Of a DNA stretch of 64,000 bases, positions 27,498 to 36,566 are shown one piece after another; position 1 is the first letter of the stretch; each line of letters begins with the position of its first letter. Below the pieces are notes generated by a model. It made no database searches, was not told where the DNA came from, and was given only the letters and a program-made list of their open reading frames with translations. The position numbers and the translations under genes were made by a program. This stretch comes from Halobacillus andaensis (GTDB lineage Bacteria; Bacillota; Bacilli; Bacillales; Halobacillaceae): contig NZ_BMEL01000001.1 in the NCBI RefSeq assembly GCF_014636475.1, positions 124,001 to 188,000 on the forward strand, written 5' to 3'.

Positions 27498-28255
27498 TGA
27501 ACCCCTTAGAAGGCAAGAAGGTCTTAGTCACAAGGCCTTCTTCTCAAGCGGGTGGATTACTTCAGAGGTTAGAGAGAGCTGGTGCCAGCCCTCTCCATAT
27601 ACCTCTCATTGAATTTCAATTACATGATTCTAAAGAAAATGAGCGTATTTTATCTAAACTTCACGACTTTAAATGGGTGTTTTTTACAAGCTCCAATGGC
27701 GTGAAGTTTTTTTTCGAATGGCTACAAAAAGCGAGTGAGACTTTTCCGGCTGCTTGTCAAATTGCTGTAGTGGGTGAAAAAACGAAGAGAGCCGTTGAAC
27801 GTTATCAATTAAAAGCAGATTTTATTCCCTCTGAATTTCAAGCAGAGAAAATGGCTGAAGAATTCTTTCGTAACTATGAAGAGCCAGGCTCCATCCTTTA
27901 TGTTAGAGGAAATCGCTCGCGAGAAACGCTATTGAATGAATTTAAAAATCGTAGCATTCTTTTTCAATCGATGACAGTGTATGATACTCTACTAATAAAA
28001 GAGTCAGCCGTCATTTGTAAGCACTTAAATTCTTTAGATGCAGTTACGTTTACTAGTCCTTCGACCCTGCAAGCTTTCATTCGTTCTGTAGGGATGAATA
28101 GAGAAACAGCTTTATCAAAGCCTTGTTTTTGTATAGGTTCTACAACAGCAGATGAAGCAGTAAAACTTGGGTTTAAGAAGGTATATTATCCCGCTATCTT
28201 CATTGTAGAAGAAATGGTTCAGCAAATGATCGATTACTTTTCGAAAGAAGGTTAA
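27497..28255 (+). CDS. hemD: Uroporphyrinogen-III synthase
   Basis: Cyclises hydroxymethylbilane to uroporphyrinogen III with inversion of ring D. It is 252 residues and weakly conserved as usual for HemD; recognisable parts are [13 protein letters not shown] at the N-terminus, [16 protein letters not shown], and the C-terminal [12 protein letters not shown] and [10 protein letters not shown]. Identification rests strongly on its place between hemC and hemB with a one-base overlap. Confidence 0.93.
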   Translation: MNPLEGKKVLVTRPSSQAGGLLQRLERAGASPLHIPLIEFQLHDSKENERILSKLHDFKWVFFTSSNGVKFFFEWLQKASETFPAACQIAVVGEKTKRAVERYQLKADFIPSEFQAEKMAEEFFRNYEEPGSILYVRGNRSRETLLNEFKNRSILFQSMTVYDTLLIKESAVICKHLNSLDAVTFTSPSTLQAFIRSVGMNRETALSKPCFCIGSTTADEAVKLGFKKVYYPAIFIVEEMVQQMIDYFSKEG

Positions 28256-28259
28256 CAGT

Positions 28260-29237
28260 ATGAATGATTTACAATTTAAAAGACACCGACGCTTAAGAAG
28301 AACAGAATCGATGCGTTCTTTAGTGCGTGAAACGAAACTACAAAAAGAAGATTTAATTTATCCGATCTTTATTGTGGAAGGGGAAAATGTCAAAAATGCT
28401 GTAAAATCGATGCCTGGTGTACATCAAGTTTCCCTGGATTACTTATCAGACGAAATGTCTGAATTAGAGCAGCTAGGCATTCGTTCTGTCATTGTATTTG
28501 GCGTACCTCAGGAGAAGGACGAGGTAGGAAGTGAAGCTTATCATGACGCGGGTATTGTGCAAAAAGCCATTCGTCATATTAAAGAAGCTCACCCATCGTT
28601 GACGGTGGTAGCTGATACCTGTCTGTGTCAATACACTGATCACGGCCATTGTGGAATTGTGCGTGATGGAGATATTGCAAACGATGAGTCATTGGAGTTA
28701 CTAACGAAGACAGCTGTTAGTCAAGCAGAAGCTGGAGCTGACATCATTGCTCCTTCAAATATGATGGATGGATTTGTCGCTGCCATTAGAAAAGGATTGG
28801 ATGAGGCAGGGTATAGTCAAATCCCAGTTATGTCTTATGCGGTCAAGTATGCTTCTGCCTTCTACGGACCGTTCCGTGATGCGGCACACAGTTCACCTCA
28901 ATTTGGGGACCGTCGAGCTTATCAAATGGATCCTGCGAACCGTATGGAAGCTATTCGGGAAGCTGAATCTGATGTGGAAGAGGGAGCCGATTTTCTTATA
29001 GTAAAACCTGCTTTGTCTTATTTAGATATCATGCGTGAAGTAAAAGACCGGTTTAACCTTCCTCTCGTTGCTTACAATGTAAGCGGAGAATACTCAATGA
29101 TTAAAGCTGCTGCAGCCAATGGATGGGTGAATGAAGAAGAAATCGTTATGGAAAAATTAACTTCTATGAAACGAGCAGGGGCAGACTTGATCATTACTTA
29201 TTTTGCAAAAGATGCAGCCAATTATCTAGATCAGTAA
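28260..29237 (+). CDS. hemB: Delta-aminolevulinic acid dehydratase (porphobilinogen synthase)
   Basis: Condenses two 5-aminolevulinates to porphobilinogen. It is 325 residues with the two Schiff-base lysines, Lys196 in [14 protein letters not shown] and Lys249 in [10 protein letters not shown]. The zinc-type cysteine cluster [13 protein letters not shown] is present. It starts 4 bases after hemD. Confidence 0.97.
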   Translation: MNDLQFKRHRRLRRTESMRSLVRETKLQKEDLIYPIFIVEGENVKNAVKSMPGVHQVSLDYLSDEMSELEQLGIRSVIVFGVPQEKDEVGSEAYHDAGIVQKAIRHIKEAHPSLTVVADTCLCQYTDHGHCGIVRDGDIANDESLELLTKTAVSQAEAGADIIAPSNMMDGFVAAIRKGLDEAGYSQIPVMSYAVKYASAFYGPFRDAAHSSPQFGDRRAYQMDPANRMEAIREAESDVEEGADFLIVKPALSYLDIMREVKDRFNLPLVAYNVSGEYSMIKAAAANGWVNEEEIVMEKLTSMKRAGADLIITYFAKDAANYLDQ

Positions 29238-29259
29238 TGGAAGGGAATGATAGTTAGTT

Positions 29260-30543
29260 ATGAGAAATTTTGATCGTTCGATTGATGCATACAAAGAAGC
29301 CGTTCATTTAATGCCAGGGGGCGTGAACTCTCCAGTACGTGCGTTTAATTCAGTAGATATGGACCCCATTTTTATGGAAAAAGGCAAAGGTTCAAAAATC
29401 ACTGATATTGACGGAAATGAATACATTGACTATGTGTTGAGCTGGGGTCCTCTTATCCTGGGTCATGCGGATGATCGTGTAGTCGAGTCGCTGAAAAAGA
29501 CGGCAGAGCTTGGGACGAGTTTTGGAGCTCCTACTACTTTGGAAAATGATTTGGCTAACCTTGTCATTGACCGTGTGCCTTCTATAGAAATGCTTCGTAT
29601 GGTGAATTCAGGTACAGAAGCAACGATGAGCGCTCTTCGTGTAGCGAGAGGGTATACTGGGAGGAATAAAATTCTGAAATTTGAAGGGAACTATCATGGC
29701 CATGGTGATTCTCTGCTAATAAAAGCAGGATCTGGAGTAGCTACATTAGGCCTCCCTGATTCACCTGGTGTGCCCGAGTCTATTGCTAAAAATACGATTA
29801 CCGTCCCATATAACGATTTAGAGAGCGTAAATTATGTATTTGAAGAATATGGTGATGATTTAGCTGCTGTGATTATCGAACCTGTCTCAGGCAATATGGG
29901 AGTGGTCCCGCCTAAGCAGGAATTTCTTACAGAGCTTCGTCAGTTAACTAAAGATAATGGTACGGTGTTAATTTTTGATGAAGTGATGACCGGTTTTAGA
30001 GTAGGATATCACTGTGCACAAGGCCACTTTGAGGTTACACCTGATATGACGTGCTTAGGAAAAGTAATTGGAGGCGGCCTCCCAGTTGGAGCTTATGGAG
30101 GGAAACGCGAGATTATGGAACGTGTGGCACCAGTAGGTGATATTTATCAAGCTGGTACCCTTTCTGGCAACCCATTAGCGATGACAGCAGGCTATGAAAC
30201 GCTTAAAGCTATGGACGAAACTGCTTATAATGAAATTAATAAGAATGTGGATCGTTTAGTAGAAGGCTTTAAAGTCGCAGCTGAGAAATATGACATTCCA
30301 TTAACCATTAATCGAGCCGGTTCAATGGTTGGCGTTTTCTTCACAGATGGACCTGTAGAAAATTTTGAGTCTGCTAACCAATCGGATCTGAAACGGTTTG
30401 CTAAATATTACAGAGGAATGATTGAGCAAGGTATCTTCTTACCGCCATCTCAATTTGAAGGATTATTTTTATCTGTTGCTCATACAAAAGAAGATATCGA
30501 ACAAACCATTGATGCGGTTGAAGCCGTATTTAAAACCTTATAA
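29260..30543 (+). CDS. hemL: Glutamate-1-semialdehyde 2,1-aminomutase
   Basis: PLP enzyme that makes 5-aminolevulinate, the second step of the C5 route. It is 427 residues. The PLP lysine is Lys268 in [12 protein letters not shown]; the cofactor-binding [18 protein letters not shown] and FDEVMTGFR motifs are all present. It ends the hem operon, which is closed by two hairpins downstream. Confidence 0.97.
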   Translation: MRNFDRSIDAYKEAVHLMPGGVNSPVRAFNSVDMDPIFMEKGKGSKITDIDGNEYIDYVLSWGPLILGHADDRVVESLKKTAELGTSFGAPTTLENDLANLVIDRVPSIEMLRMVNSGTEATMSALRVARGYTGRNKILKFEGNYHGHGDSLLIKAGSGVATLGLPDSPGVPESIAKNTITVPYNDLESVNYVFEEYGDDLAAVIIEPVSGNMGVVPPKQEFLTELRQLTKDNGTVLIFDEVMTGFRVGYHCAQGHFEVTPDMTCLGKVIGGGLPVGAYGGKREIMERVAPVGDIYQAGTLSGNPLAMTAGYETLKAMDETAYNEINKNVDRLVEGFKVAAEKYDIPLTINRAGSMVGVFFTDGPVENFESANQSDLKRFAKYYRGMIEQGIFLPPSQFEGLFLSVAHTKEDIEQTIDAVEAVFKTL

Positions 30544-30551
30544 ATATAAGA

Positions 30552-30620
30552 AAGCCATAGTCCTTGAATATGGCTTGAGCTTGTGGAGAAACCCCTGTTT
30601 TCCCGCAAGCTTTTTTCTTG
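30552..30620 (+). terminator. Tandem hairpins and terminator of the hem operon
   Basis: A first stem AAGCCATA/TATGGCTT (30552-30559 with 30569-30576) is followed by a 9-bp stem (30578-30586 with 30603-30611) and six T. Confidence 0.75.
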
Positions 30621-30623
30621 CAG

Positions 30624-30744
30624 CCAGGAGCGAAGGCCCCTTCCCTTTCCGCGGACGAGCGCCCGATCTTCCTCACGAAACCCACGCTCGACGATCTCGG
30701 CTCACTCGTTCTTACGCAGGAGTGGAAGGGGCCTCGCTCCTTGG
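30624..30744. repeat. Palindromic intergenic repeat, copy 3
   Basis: Outer arms 30624-30644 and 30724-30744 are near-perfect inverted copies of about 20 bases around GGAGCGA.GGCCCCTTCC. Read on the minus strand the core gives ACTCCTGCG..A, then GAGGAAG and CCGCGGAAAG, the same start and end blocks as copies 1 and 2; the middle is less similar. It is more GC-rich than its surroundings. Forward open frames through it are palindrome artefacts. Confidence 0.75.
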
Positions 30745-30778
30745 ACTTTCTTTAAGACAGAAAAAGACTCTCCTTCAC

Positions 30779-30966
30779 CTAGCTCACCCTTACTAGATGG
30801 AGGACAATCTTTTTCATGTTCTGGCAGGCAGCCGTCAACAGCGCCTGTTCCCTCACTTTCTCTTTTCCACGCAAGCGGCTCTAGCGCAGCCCATGCAGTT
30901 TTTTAAATCTGCGAAGCTACGCTCACCCTTATCTTTTTCTATGAAATCTTCTCCTTCGTATGTATA
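30779..30966 (-). pseudogene. Remnant of an IS1182-like transposase C-terminus
   Basis: Minus-strand translation gives two adjoining pieces: GERSFADLK (around 30905-30930), then after a frameshift in an A-run LHGLR, an in-frame stop, and SRLRGKEKVREQALLTAACQ NMKKI followed by a stop at 30779-30781. The order ERSFAD-K..HGLR..R.RG..KV..Q.LLTAA.QN.KKI is the C-terminal signature I know from IS1182-type DDE transposases. One frameshift, one internal stop and loss of everything upstream show a dead fragment. Family assignment comes from memory and needs a search. Confidence 0.72.
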
Positions 30967-30989
30967 TCATCAAAGCTGATGCATAGAGT
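30962..30989 (+). promoter_or_regulatory. Possible SigE promoter of spoVID
   Basis: GTATATC (30962-30968), 13-base spacer and CATAGAGT (30982-30989) resemble the SigE consensus kmATATT / CATACAHT. SpoVID is a SigE-regulon gene in B. subtilis. The match is moderate and begins within the old transposase fragment. Confidence 0.42.
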
Positions 30990-31033
30990 GGTAATAGTTG
31001 ACTTTGTTGATTAACTAGGGAGGGGACATTGTT

Positions 31034-31957
31034 ATGCAGAATAATCAGGAGTTTTCTTTTTATTTAGATGAATCACTCTGGTTTAAGGAAGGACAGGGCG
31101 TCAGTGAATTAATTGGCATTTCACTTGAACCAAATGTATCGATTGCTGATTTAGGTGATGAGGTGAGGCTCCATGGAACAGTAGAGTTATTTGGAGAATA
31201 TATGGCTAATGAAAAAATTGAGCCTTATAGGAATGCAGATACGCCTCCAGTTGGGCGAGTATTAGAAGTGGACGATGGAGAAGAAGAAGGTGTATCTGAA
31301 TTCACCCATTCTTTCCCAGTGGAAATCACCGTCTCAAAAGATCGCGTGGCGAATCTAGAAGAAGTTGTGATTGATATTGAGACCTTTGATTACGAACTTC
31401 CTGAGCCAAATAATTTAACACTTCACGCTCAGTTGAGCATGAATGGCATTCTTCAAGAGCGAAGTACTGATCCTTTAGAAGAAGAACATAATGTTATTAC
31501 CATAGGGCCAGTTCAATATAAAGATGAAGAACAGGAAGCTACTGCAGGAGAGGAGTTTAGGGAAGAAGACAATGTAGATCAAGAAGAAAGCGGTCGAAAG
31601 GAACACACTCAATCATTTTCCGATTTTTTCAAACCTCAAATGGCAGAAGAAGTAGAGGAAAACGAACAAGAATTTACAGATCAAGAAGAAGGTGCTGAAC
31701 CTTACGAAGAGGTGGAGTCAGCAGAAGTTGAGCAAGATGAACCCTCTCCATCCGTTAACGGATTCAAGCAAATTTTTCAGCACCTATTTCCAAACAGAGA
31801 TGAAACGTACTCACAAATGAAAATGTATATTGTGCAGGAAGACGAAACGATTGAGATGATTGCTGAACGCTATGAAGTACCCGTTAAGCAATTAGAAAAG
31901 GTGAATCAAGTTGAAGAAGAAGTAGCACCAGGTCAAATTGTTTATATCCCGAATTAA
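31034..31957 (+). CDS. spoVID: Spore coat morphogenesis protein SpoVID
   Basis: Mother-cell protein that lets coat proteins encase the forespore. It is 307 residues, much shorter than the 575 of B. subtilis. The N-terminal domain (about 1-150, beginning FSFYLDESLWF) is the conserved part. A very acidic low-complexity middle (about 155-235) follows, then a C-terminal LysM domain (about 262-306: YIVQEDETIEMIAERYEVP). The shortening falls mostly in the acidic middle. GGGAGGGG lies upstream of the ATG. Its B. subtilis neighbour ysxE is absent; a related kinase-fold gene is beside safA instead. Confidence 0.9.
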   Translation: MQNNQEFSFYLDESLWFKEGQGVSELIGISLEPNVSIADLGDEVRLHGTVELFGEYMANEKIEPYRNADTPPVGRVLEVDDGEEEGVSEFTHSFPVEITVSKDRVANLEEVVIDIETFDYELPEPNNLTLHAQLSMNGILQERSTDPLEEEHNVITIGPVQYKDEEQEATAGEEFREEDNVDQEESGRKEHTQSFSDFFKPQMAEEVEENEQEFTDQEEGAEPYEEVESAEVEQDEPSPSVNGFKQIFQHLFPNRDETYSQMKMYIVQEDETIEMIAERYEVPVKQLEKVNQVEEEVAPGQIVYIPN

Positions 31958-32142
31958 ATCCATTTAAAACGGAAAGCTAAGTGCAGACCGATGCATAATC
32001 CAAGTAAAAATACGTCTATAGTAGTGGGGAATATTAAAGTACGGATCAGCTGATACACACATATTGGCATTGTTGCTTTTTCAATCACATATAACCAGTG
32101 GCGGCACCATGGGGGGAGACGATAACGATACATGCGGCTCAT
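31954..32142 (-). CDS. Small conserved-looking membrane protein
   Basis: A 62-residue protein on the minus strand from an ATG with a good GGAGGG eight bases away (complement of 32149-32154). It begins with a basic stretch (MSRMYRYRLPPWCRHWLY) and has one or two hydrophobic segments (PICVYQLIRTLIF, VFLLGLCIGLHLAFRF). The longer frame from 32187 has no ribosome site. It overlaps the spoVID stop by 4 bases, convergently. I do not recognise a family. Its promoter would be divergent from the valS promoter. Confidence 0.65.
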   Translation of the reverse strand: MSRMYRYRLPPWCRHWLYVIEKATMPICVYQLIRTLIFPTTIDVFLLGLCIGLHLAFRFKWI

Positions 32143-32177
32143 TATTTTCCCTCCTTTCATTTTATTTTTAGAAATAG

Positions 32178-32207
32178 TTGACTTCATACATACATTCTAT
32201 ATACAAT
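32178..32207 (+). promoter_or_regulatory. SigA promoter of the valS T-box operon
   Basis: TTGACT (32178-32183), 18-base spacer, TACAAT (32202-32207), just upstream of the T-box leader. Confidence 0.65.
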
Positions 32208-32227
32208 ATGAATATTAATGACTATAT

Positions 32228-32475
32228 GTGAAATGCCGTGATTGGGAAGAGTACATTAATCGAGCCTTCAGAGAGGGAGACAGCTGGTGAGAGTCTTCTA
32301 GGATTTGGATTTATGGAATGTCGCCCGGGATGCAGCTTCTTTGAACACATAGTAAAAGAAGCCGGTTAGAAGCCGTTATCTGTTATGAGTGTGCAAATAA
32401 TTTTTTGCAAATAAAGGTGGTACCACGGAAAAGTAATCCTTTTCGTCCTTTCTAGGATGAAGAGGGTTTTTTTAT
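32228..32475 (+). promoter_or_regulatory. T-box leader of valS
   Basis: A tRNA-sensing leader. The T-box sequence AAAGGTGGTACCACGG is at 32413-32428. It is followed by a terminator stem (about 32435-32448 with 32454-32467) and a U run to 32475. Upstream, the AGAGAG and GCTGGTGAGAG blocks belong to Stem I. A GTC at 32320-32322 in GGAATGTCGCC is the likely valine specifier. Uncharged tRNA-Val should stabilise the antiterminator and allow valS transcription. Confidence 0.93.
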
Positions 32476-32504
32476 TTTTTAACAGAAATGAAGGAGGATA
32501 ATTA

Positions 32505-35147
32505 ATGGAACATAAAGAACTATCAATGCCGACAAAATATGATCCTTCAGCTGTCGAGCAAGATCGTTATCAATATTGGGTAGATGGAAAGTTTTTTGAA
32601 GCAACAGGAGATAAGGAGAAAGAGCCATATACGGTTGTAATCCCGCCTCCAAACGTAACTGGAAAATTGCACTTGGGTCATGCTTGGGATACAACGCTGC
32701 AGGATATTTTAACTCGTGTAAAGCGTATGCAAGGCTATGACGTGCTTTGGCTGCCGGGGATGGATCATGCAGGAATTGCTACTCAGGCTAAAGTAGAAGC
32801 TAAATTAAAGGAACAAGGAACGTCACGCTATGATCTAGGTCGTGAAGCGTTTTTAGAGAAATCTTGGGAATGGAAAAAAGAGTATGCTCAGTTTATCCGC
32901 ACTCAATGGGAAAAACTTGGTCTAGGATTAGACTATTCGCGTGAACGATTTACGTTGGATAAAGGGTTATCTGAGGCGGTAAAAGAGGTTTTCGTTAAAT
33001 TATACGAACGTGATCTTATTTACCGTGGAGAATACATTATCAACTGGGATCCTTCTACAAAAACGGCACTTTCTGATATTGAGGTTGAATACAAAGATGT
33101 GCAAGGTGCCTTTTATCACATGCGTTATCCTCTTAAAGACGAAGAAGGTTCTATCGAAGTTGCAACGACTCGTCCAGAGACAATGCTTGGGGATACAGCT
33201 GTGGCTGTTCATCCTAACGATGAACGATATAAGCATTTGATTGGCAAGAAAGCCATCTTACCTATTATTGGCCGTGAAATTGAAATTGTTGCAGACGATT
33301 ATGTCGATATGGATTTTGGTTCTGGTGCAGTAAAAATCACACCTGCTCATGATCCAAACGACTTTGAAATCGGAAACCGTCATGACCTGGAACGTGTTCT
33401 CGTAATGAATGAAGATGGCTCGATGAACGAGAATGCAGGTAAATATAAAGGAATGGACCGCTTCGAGTGCAGGAAGCAAATTGTAGCAGATCTTCAGGAA
33501 AGCAATGTTCTATTTGAAATTGAAGAGCATGTTCATTCTGTCGGACATTCTGAGCGCAGTGGAGCAGTAGTAGAGCCTTATTTATCCACTCAATGGTTTG
33601 TTAATATGGCACCTTTGGCCAAGCAAGCAGTTGACCTGCAATCTTCAGATGATAAGGTGAACTTCGTACCTGATCGATTTGAGAAAACGTATTTAAACTG
33701 GATGGAAAATATTCGTGACTGGTGTATCTCTCGTCAGCTTTGGTGGGGCCACCGTATTCCTGCATGGTATCATAAAGAAACAGGTGAAATTTATGTAGGT
33801 AAAGAAGCTCCTGAAGATGAAGAAAATTGGGAACAGGATGAGGATGTACTAGATACGTGGTTCTCCTCTGCGTTATGGCCTTTTTCAACGATGGGCTGGC
33901 CCGATGAATCCAATGAAGATTTTCAGCGTTATTTTCCTACCAATGTACTCGTAACAGGATATGACATTATTTTTTTCTGGGTAAGTCGAATGATTTTCCA
34001 ATCCATTGAGTTTACGGAACGTCGTCCTTTCGAGGATGTATTGATTCACGGACTTGTAAGGGATGCAGAGGGAAGAAAGATGAGTAAATCATTAGGAAAT
34101 GGCGTTGACCCTATGGACGTCATTGAGAAGTACGGTGCCGATTCCCTTCGTTATTTCCTATCAACTGGATCTTCACCAGGTCAAGACTTACGTTTCCAAT
34201 GGGAAAAAGTTGAGTCTACTTGGAACTTTGCGAATAAGATTTGGAATGCTTCACGCTTTGCTCTTATGAACATGGGAGACATTAAGTATGAAGACATTGA
34301 TTTAACTGGTGACAAATCAGTTGCTGATGAGTGGATATTAACTCGTTTGAATCAAACCATAGAGCAAGTGACGAAAAATATCGATCGTTATGAATTTGGA
34401 GAAGCTGGCCGCCATTTATATAACTTCATTTGGGATGAGTTTTGTGACTGGTATATTGAAATGGCAAAACTACCTCTATACGGAGAAGACGAACAAAGAA
34501 TTCATACTACTCGATCAATCTTGGCCTACGTTTTGGATCAGACGATGAGAATGCTTCATCCATTCATGCCATTTATCACTGAAGAAATTTGGCAGCATTT
34601 ACCTCATGAAGGGGAGTCTATTACTCAGGCATCATGGCCAAAAGTAAATGATGATTTCCACAACGAGCAAGCTGTTGAGGAAATGGAACGTCTTGTCTCT
34701 ATTATTCGTTCGGTTCGAAACATTCGAGCAGAAGTAGACACCCCAATGTCTAAAGAGATCCAGCTTATGATACAAGCAAAGGATGATAAAATCGTAGCTG
34801 AGCTTGAGAAAAATCGCAGTTATCTAGAGCGTTTCTGTAATCCTAGCGAATTAGCCATCGGCACGGATCTTCAGGCCCCTGAAAAAGCGATGTCTGCTGT
34901 TGTAACCGGTGCTGAATTGTATCTGCCACTTGCTGGACTCATTAACATCGATGACGAAATCAAGCGTTTAGAAAAAGAATGGGAAAAGTGGGATAAGGAA
35001 GTCAATCGAGTTCAGAAAAAATTATCTAACGAAGGCTTTGTACGTAAAGCTCCTGAACATGTCGTTGAAGAGGAACGTAAGAAAGAAAATGATTATTTAG
35101 ATAAGCGTGCGAAGGTCGAAGCACGTATGAAAGAGTTAAAAGCTTAA
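32505..35147 (+). CDS. valS: Valyl-tRNA synthetase
   Basis: Class I synthetase charging tRNA-Val, 880 residues. The HIGH motif reads [14 protein letters not shown] and the KMSKS motif [10 protein letters not shown]. The CP1 editing domain ([19 protein letters not shown]) is complete, and the C-terminal coiled-coil tRNA-binding arm (about 815-880) is present. AAGGAGG precedes the ATG. Controlled by the T-box leader. A hairpin with T-rich tail follows before folC. Confidence 0.98.
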   Translation: MEHKELSMPTKYDPSAVEQDRYQYWVDGKFFEATGDKEKEPYTVVIPPPNVTGKLHLGHAWDTTLQDILTRVKRMQGYDVLWLPGMDHAGIATQAKVEAKLKEQGTSRYDLGREAFLEKSWEWKKEYAQFIRTQWEKLGLGLDYSRERFTLDKGLSEAVKEVFVKLYERDLIYRGEYIINWDPSTKTALSDIEVEYKDVQGAFYHMRYPLKDEEGSIEVATTRPETMLGDTAVAVHPNDERYKHLIGKKAILPIIGREIEIVADDYVDMDFGSGAVKITPAHDPNDFEIGNRHDLERVLVMNEDGSMNENAGKYKGMDRFECRKQIVADLQESNVLFEIEEHVHSVGHSERSGAVVEPYLSTQWFVNMAPLAKQAVDLQSSDDKVNFVPDRFEKTYLNWMENIRDWCISRQLWWGHRIPAWYHKETGEIYVGKEAPEDEENWEQDEDVLDTWFSSALWPFSTMGWPDESNEDFQRYFPTNVLVTGYDIIFFWVSRMIFQSIEFTERRPFEDVLIHGLVRDAEGRKMSKSLGNGVDPMDVIEKYGADSLRYFLSTGSSPGQDLRFQWEKVESTWNFANKIWNASRFALMNMGDIKYEDIDLTGDKSVADEWILTRLNQTIEQVTKNIDRYEFGEAGRHLYNFIWDEFCDWYIEMAKLPLYGEDEQRIHTTRSILAYVLDQTMRMLHPFMPFITEEIWQHLPHEGESITQASWPKVNDDFHNEQAVEEMERLVSIIRSVRNIRAEVDTPMSKEIQLMIQAKDDKIVAELEKNRSYLERFCNPSELAIGTDLQAPEKAMSAVVTGAELYLPLAGLINIDDEIKRLEKEWEKWDKEVNRVQKKLSNEGFVRKAPEHVVEEERKKENDYLDKRAKVEARMKELKA

Positions 35148-35156
35148 AATGGAGAT

Positions 35157-35191
35157 GGAGGGTATTCTAAGTAGAATACTCTCCTCTTTTA
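35157..35191 (+). terminator. Hairpin terminator between valS and folC
   Basis: A 12-bp stem with one G-T pair (35157-35168 with 35173-35184), AAGT loop and a CTCTTTT tail. Confidence 0.65.
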
Positions 35192-35212
35192 TGAAATGAG
35201 GAGTTAAATAAA

Positions 35213-36493
35213 ATGAAGTACGGTGAAGCATTACACTGGATACATACAAGAGAAAAATTCAAAGTAAAACCTGGTTTAGTTCGCATGGAATGGATGTTAG
35301 AAAGGCTGCAAAACCCTGAAAAAAGTTTAAATGCTATTCATGTAGCAGGGACGAACGGTAAAGGCTCCACTGTTTCCTTTTTAAGAAATCTCTTGGAAGC
35401 TCAAGGTTACACAGTGGGTACGTTCACATCTCCATATATCATACGCTTTAATGAGAGAATGAGTATTAATGGGCTGCCTATATCAGACTACGAACTCATT
35501 GATTTAGTAGAGTTGGTTAAACCTTTAGTTGATGAGCTCCGTGAATCAAAAATAGGGGAGCCCACTGAGTTTGAAGTTATTACAATCATGGCCGTACTTT
35601 TTTTCAAACAAAAAGGTGTAGACTTTGCCCTTTTTGAAACAGGTCTGGGAGGAAGATATGATTCAACAAACATTATTCACCCTATTCTCTCAATCATCAC
35701 GAATATCGGAAAAGATCACACGGCAATATTAGGTGAGACCTATAAAGAAATTGCGTATCAAAAAGCTGGCATCATTAAGAAAGATCGTCCTGTGTTTACT
35801 TGTGTAAAACAAGAAGATGCTTTACAAGTGATTACAGAAGAGGCTGCTAAGCAAGGAGCTCCTCTTTCAGTAGAAGGAAAAGACTTCTTTCTCAAGCACG
35901 TAGCCCATACATCAGACGGAGAATCTTTTTACTTTAGGATCGACGACTATTCTTCACCGTTAATGGTTACTGGAATGAAGGGAGTACATCAAATATACAA
36001 TGCTGGGCTAGCATTGGGGGCGATGGAACAGTTGAGAAAACTCGGCTATTTAGTCCAGCAAGATTTTTATGCCGATGCCATTCAATCCACAACTTGGCCT
36101 GCAAGGTTTGAGATCGTTCAAAAAAATCCAGCCGTTATATTAGATGGTGCTCACAATCAAGAAGGCACAGAAGCATTAGTTCAAACATTAAAGGCTCACT
36201 TTCCTGATAGGTCGATATACCTTCTTTATGCAGCCGTCCAAGATAAACCGATTGAACAGATGTTAAATCAATTAAAACCCATTGTTAAAGAAGCTTGGTT
36301 TACAAATTTCCAATTTCCAAAAGCTATGAAAGCAAGGGATATAGCAGAGATATCTTCGATCAATACTAGTTACGTGGCAGAGAAACAAGAAGAAGCATTA
36401 CAACAAATTATGGATAAACTAACTGAGGAGGATGTCCTAGTTATTTCTGGTTCACTTTACTTCATTTCCGATATTAGGAAATATTTTGAATAG
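35213..36493 (+). CDS. folC: Folylpolyglutamate synthase / dihydrofolate synthase
   Basis: Adds glutamates to folates. It is 426 residues of the Mur ligase superfamily: P-loop VAGTNGKGSTVSFL, SPYIIRFNERM, the metal-ligand region FFETGLGGRYDSTN (with ETGLGGRYDSTN typical of FolC), IGKDHTAILG and the C-terminal ILDGAHNQEG. AATGAGGAG lies before the ATG. The valS-folC neighbourhood is conserved in Bacillus. Confidence 0.96.
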   Translation: MKYGEALHWIHTREKFKVKPGLVRMEWMLERLQNPEKSLNAIHVAGTNGKGSTVSFLRNLLEAQGYTVGTFTSPYIIRFNERMSINGLPISDYELIDLVELVKPLVDELRESKIGEPTEFEVITIMAVLFFKQKGVDFALFETGLGGRYDSTNIIHPILSIITNIGKDHTAILGETYKEIAYQKAGIIKKDRPVFTCVKQEDALQVITEEAAKQGAPLSVEGKDFFLKHVAHTSDGESFYFRIDDYSSPLMVTGMKGVHQIYNAGLALGAMEQLRKLGYLVQQDFYADAIQSTTWPARFEIVQKNPAVILDGAHNQEGTEALVQTLKAHFPDRSIYLLYAAVQDKPIEQMLNQLKPIVKEAWFTNFQFPKAMKARDIAEISSINTSYVAEKQEEALQQIMDKLTEEDVLVISGSLYFISDIRKYFE

Positions 36494-36566
36494 AAAGGAC
36501 GGTTGTGTTATTATTGTAATTGTTTGAAATTTCTAATTCGATTGAAAGAGAAGGAGTGAAGCTCTA

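Noticed and set aside
30422-30979. Three overlapping forward open frames after hemL
   Set aside because: They run through a terminator, a palindromic repeat and the transposase remnant, without ribosome sites.
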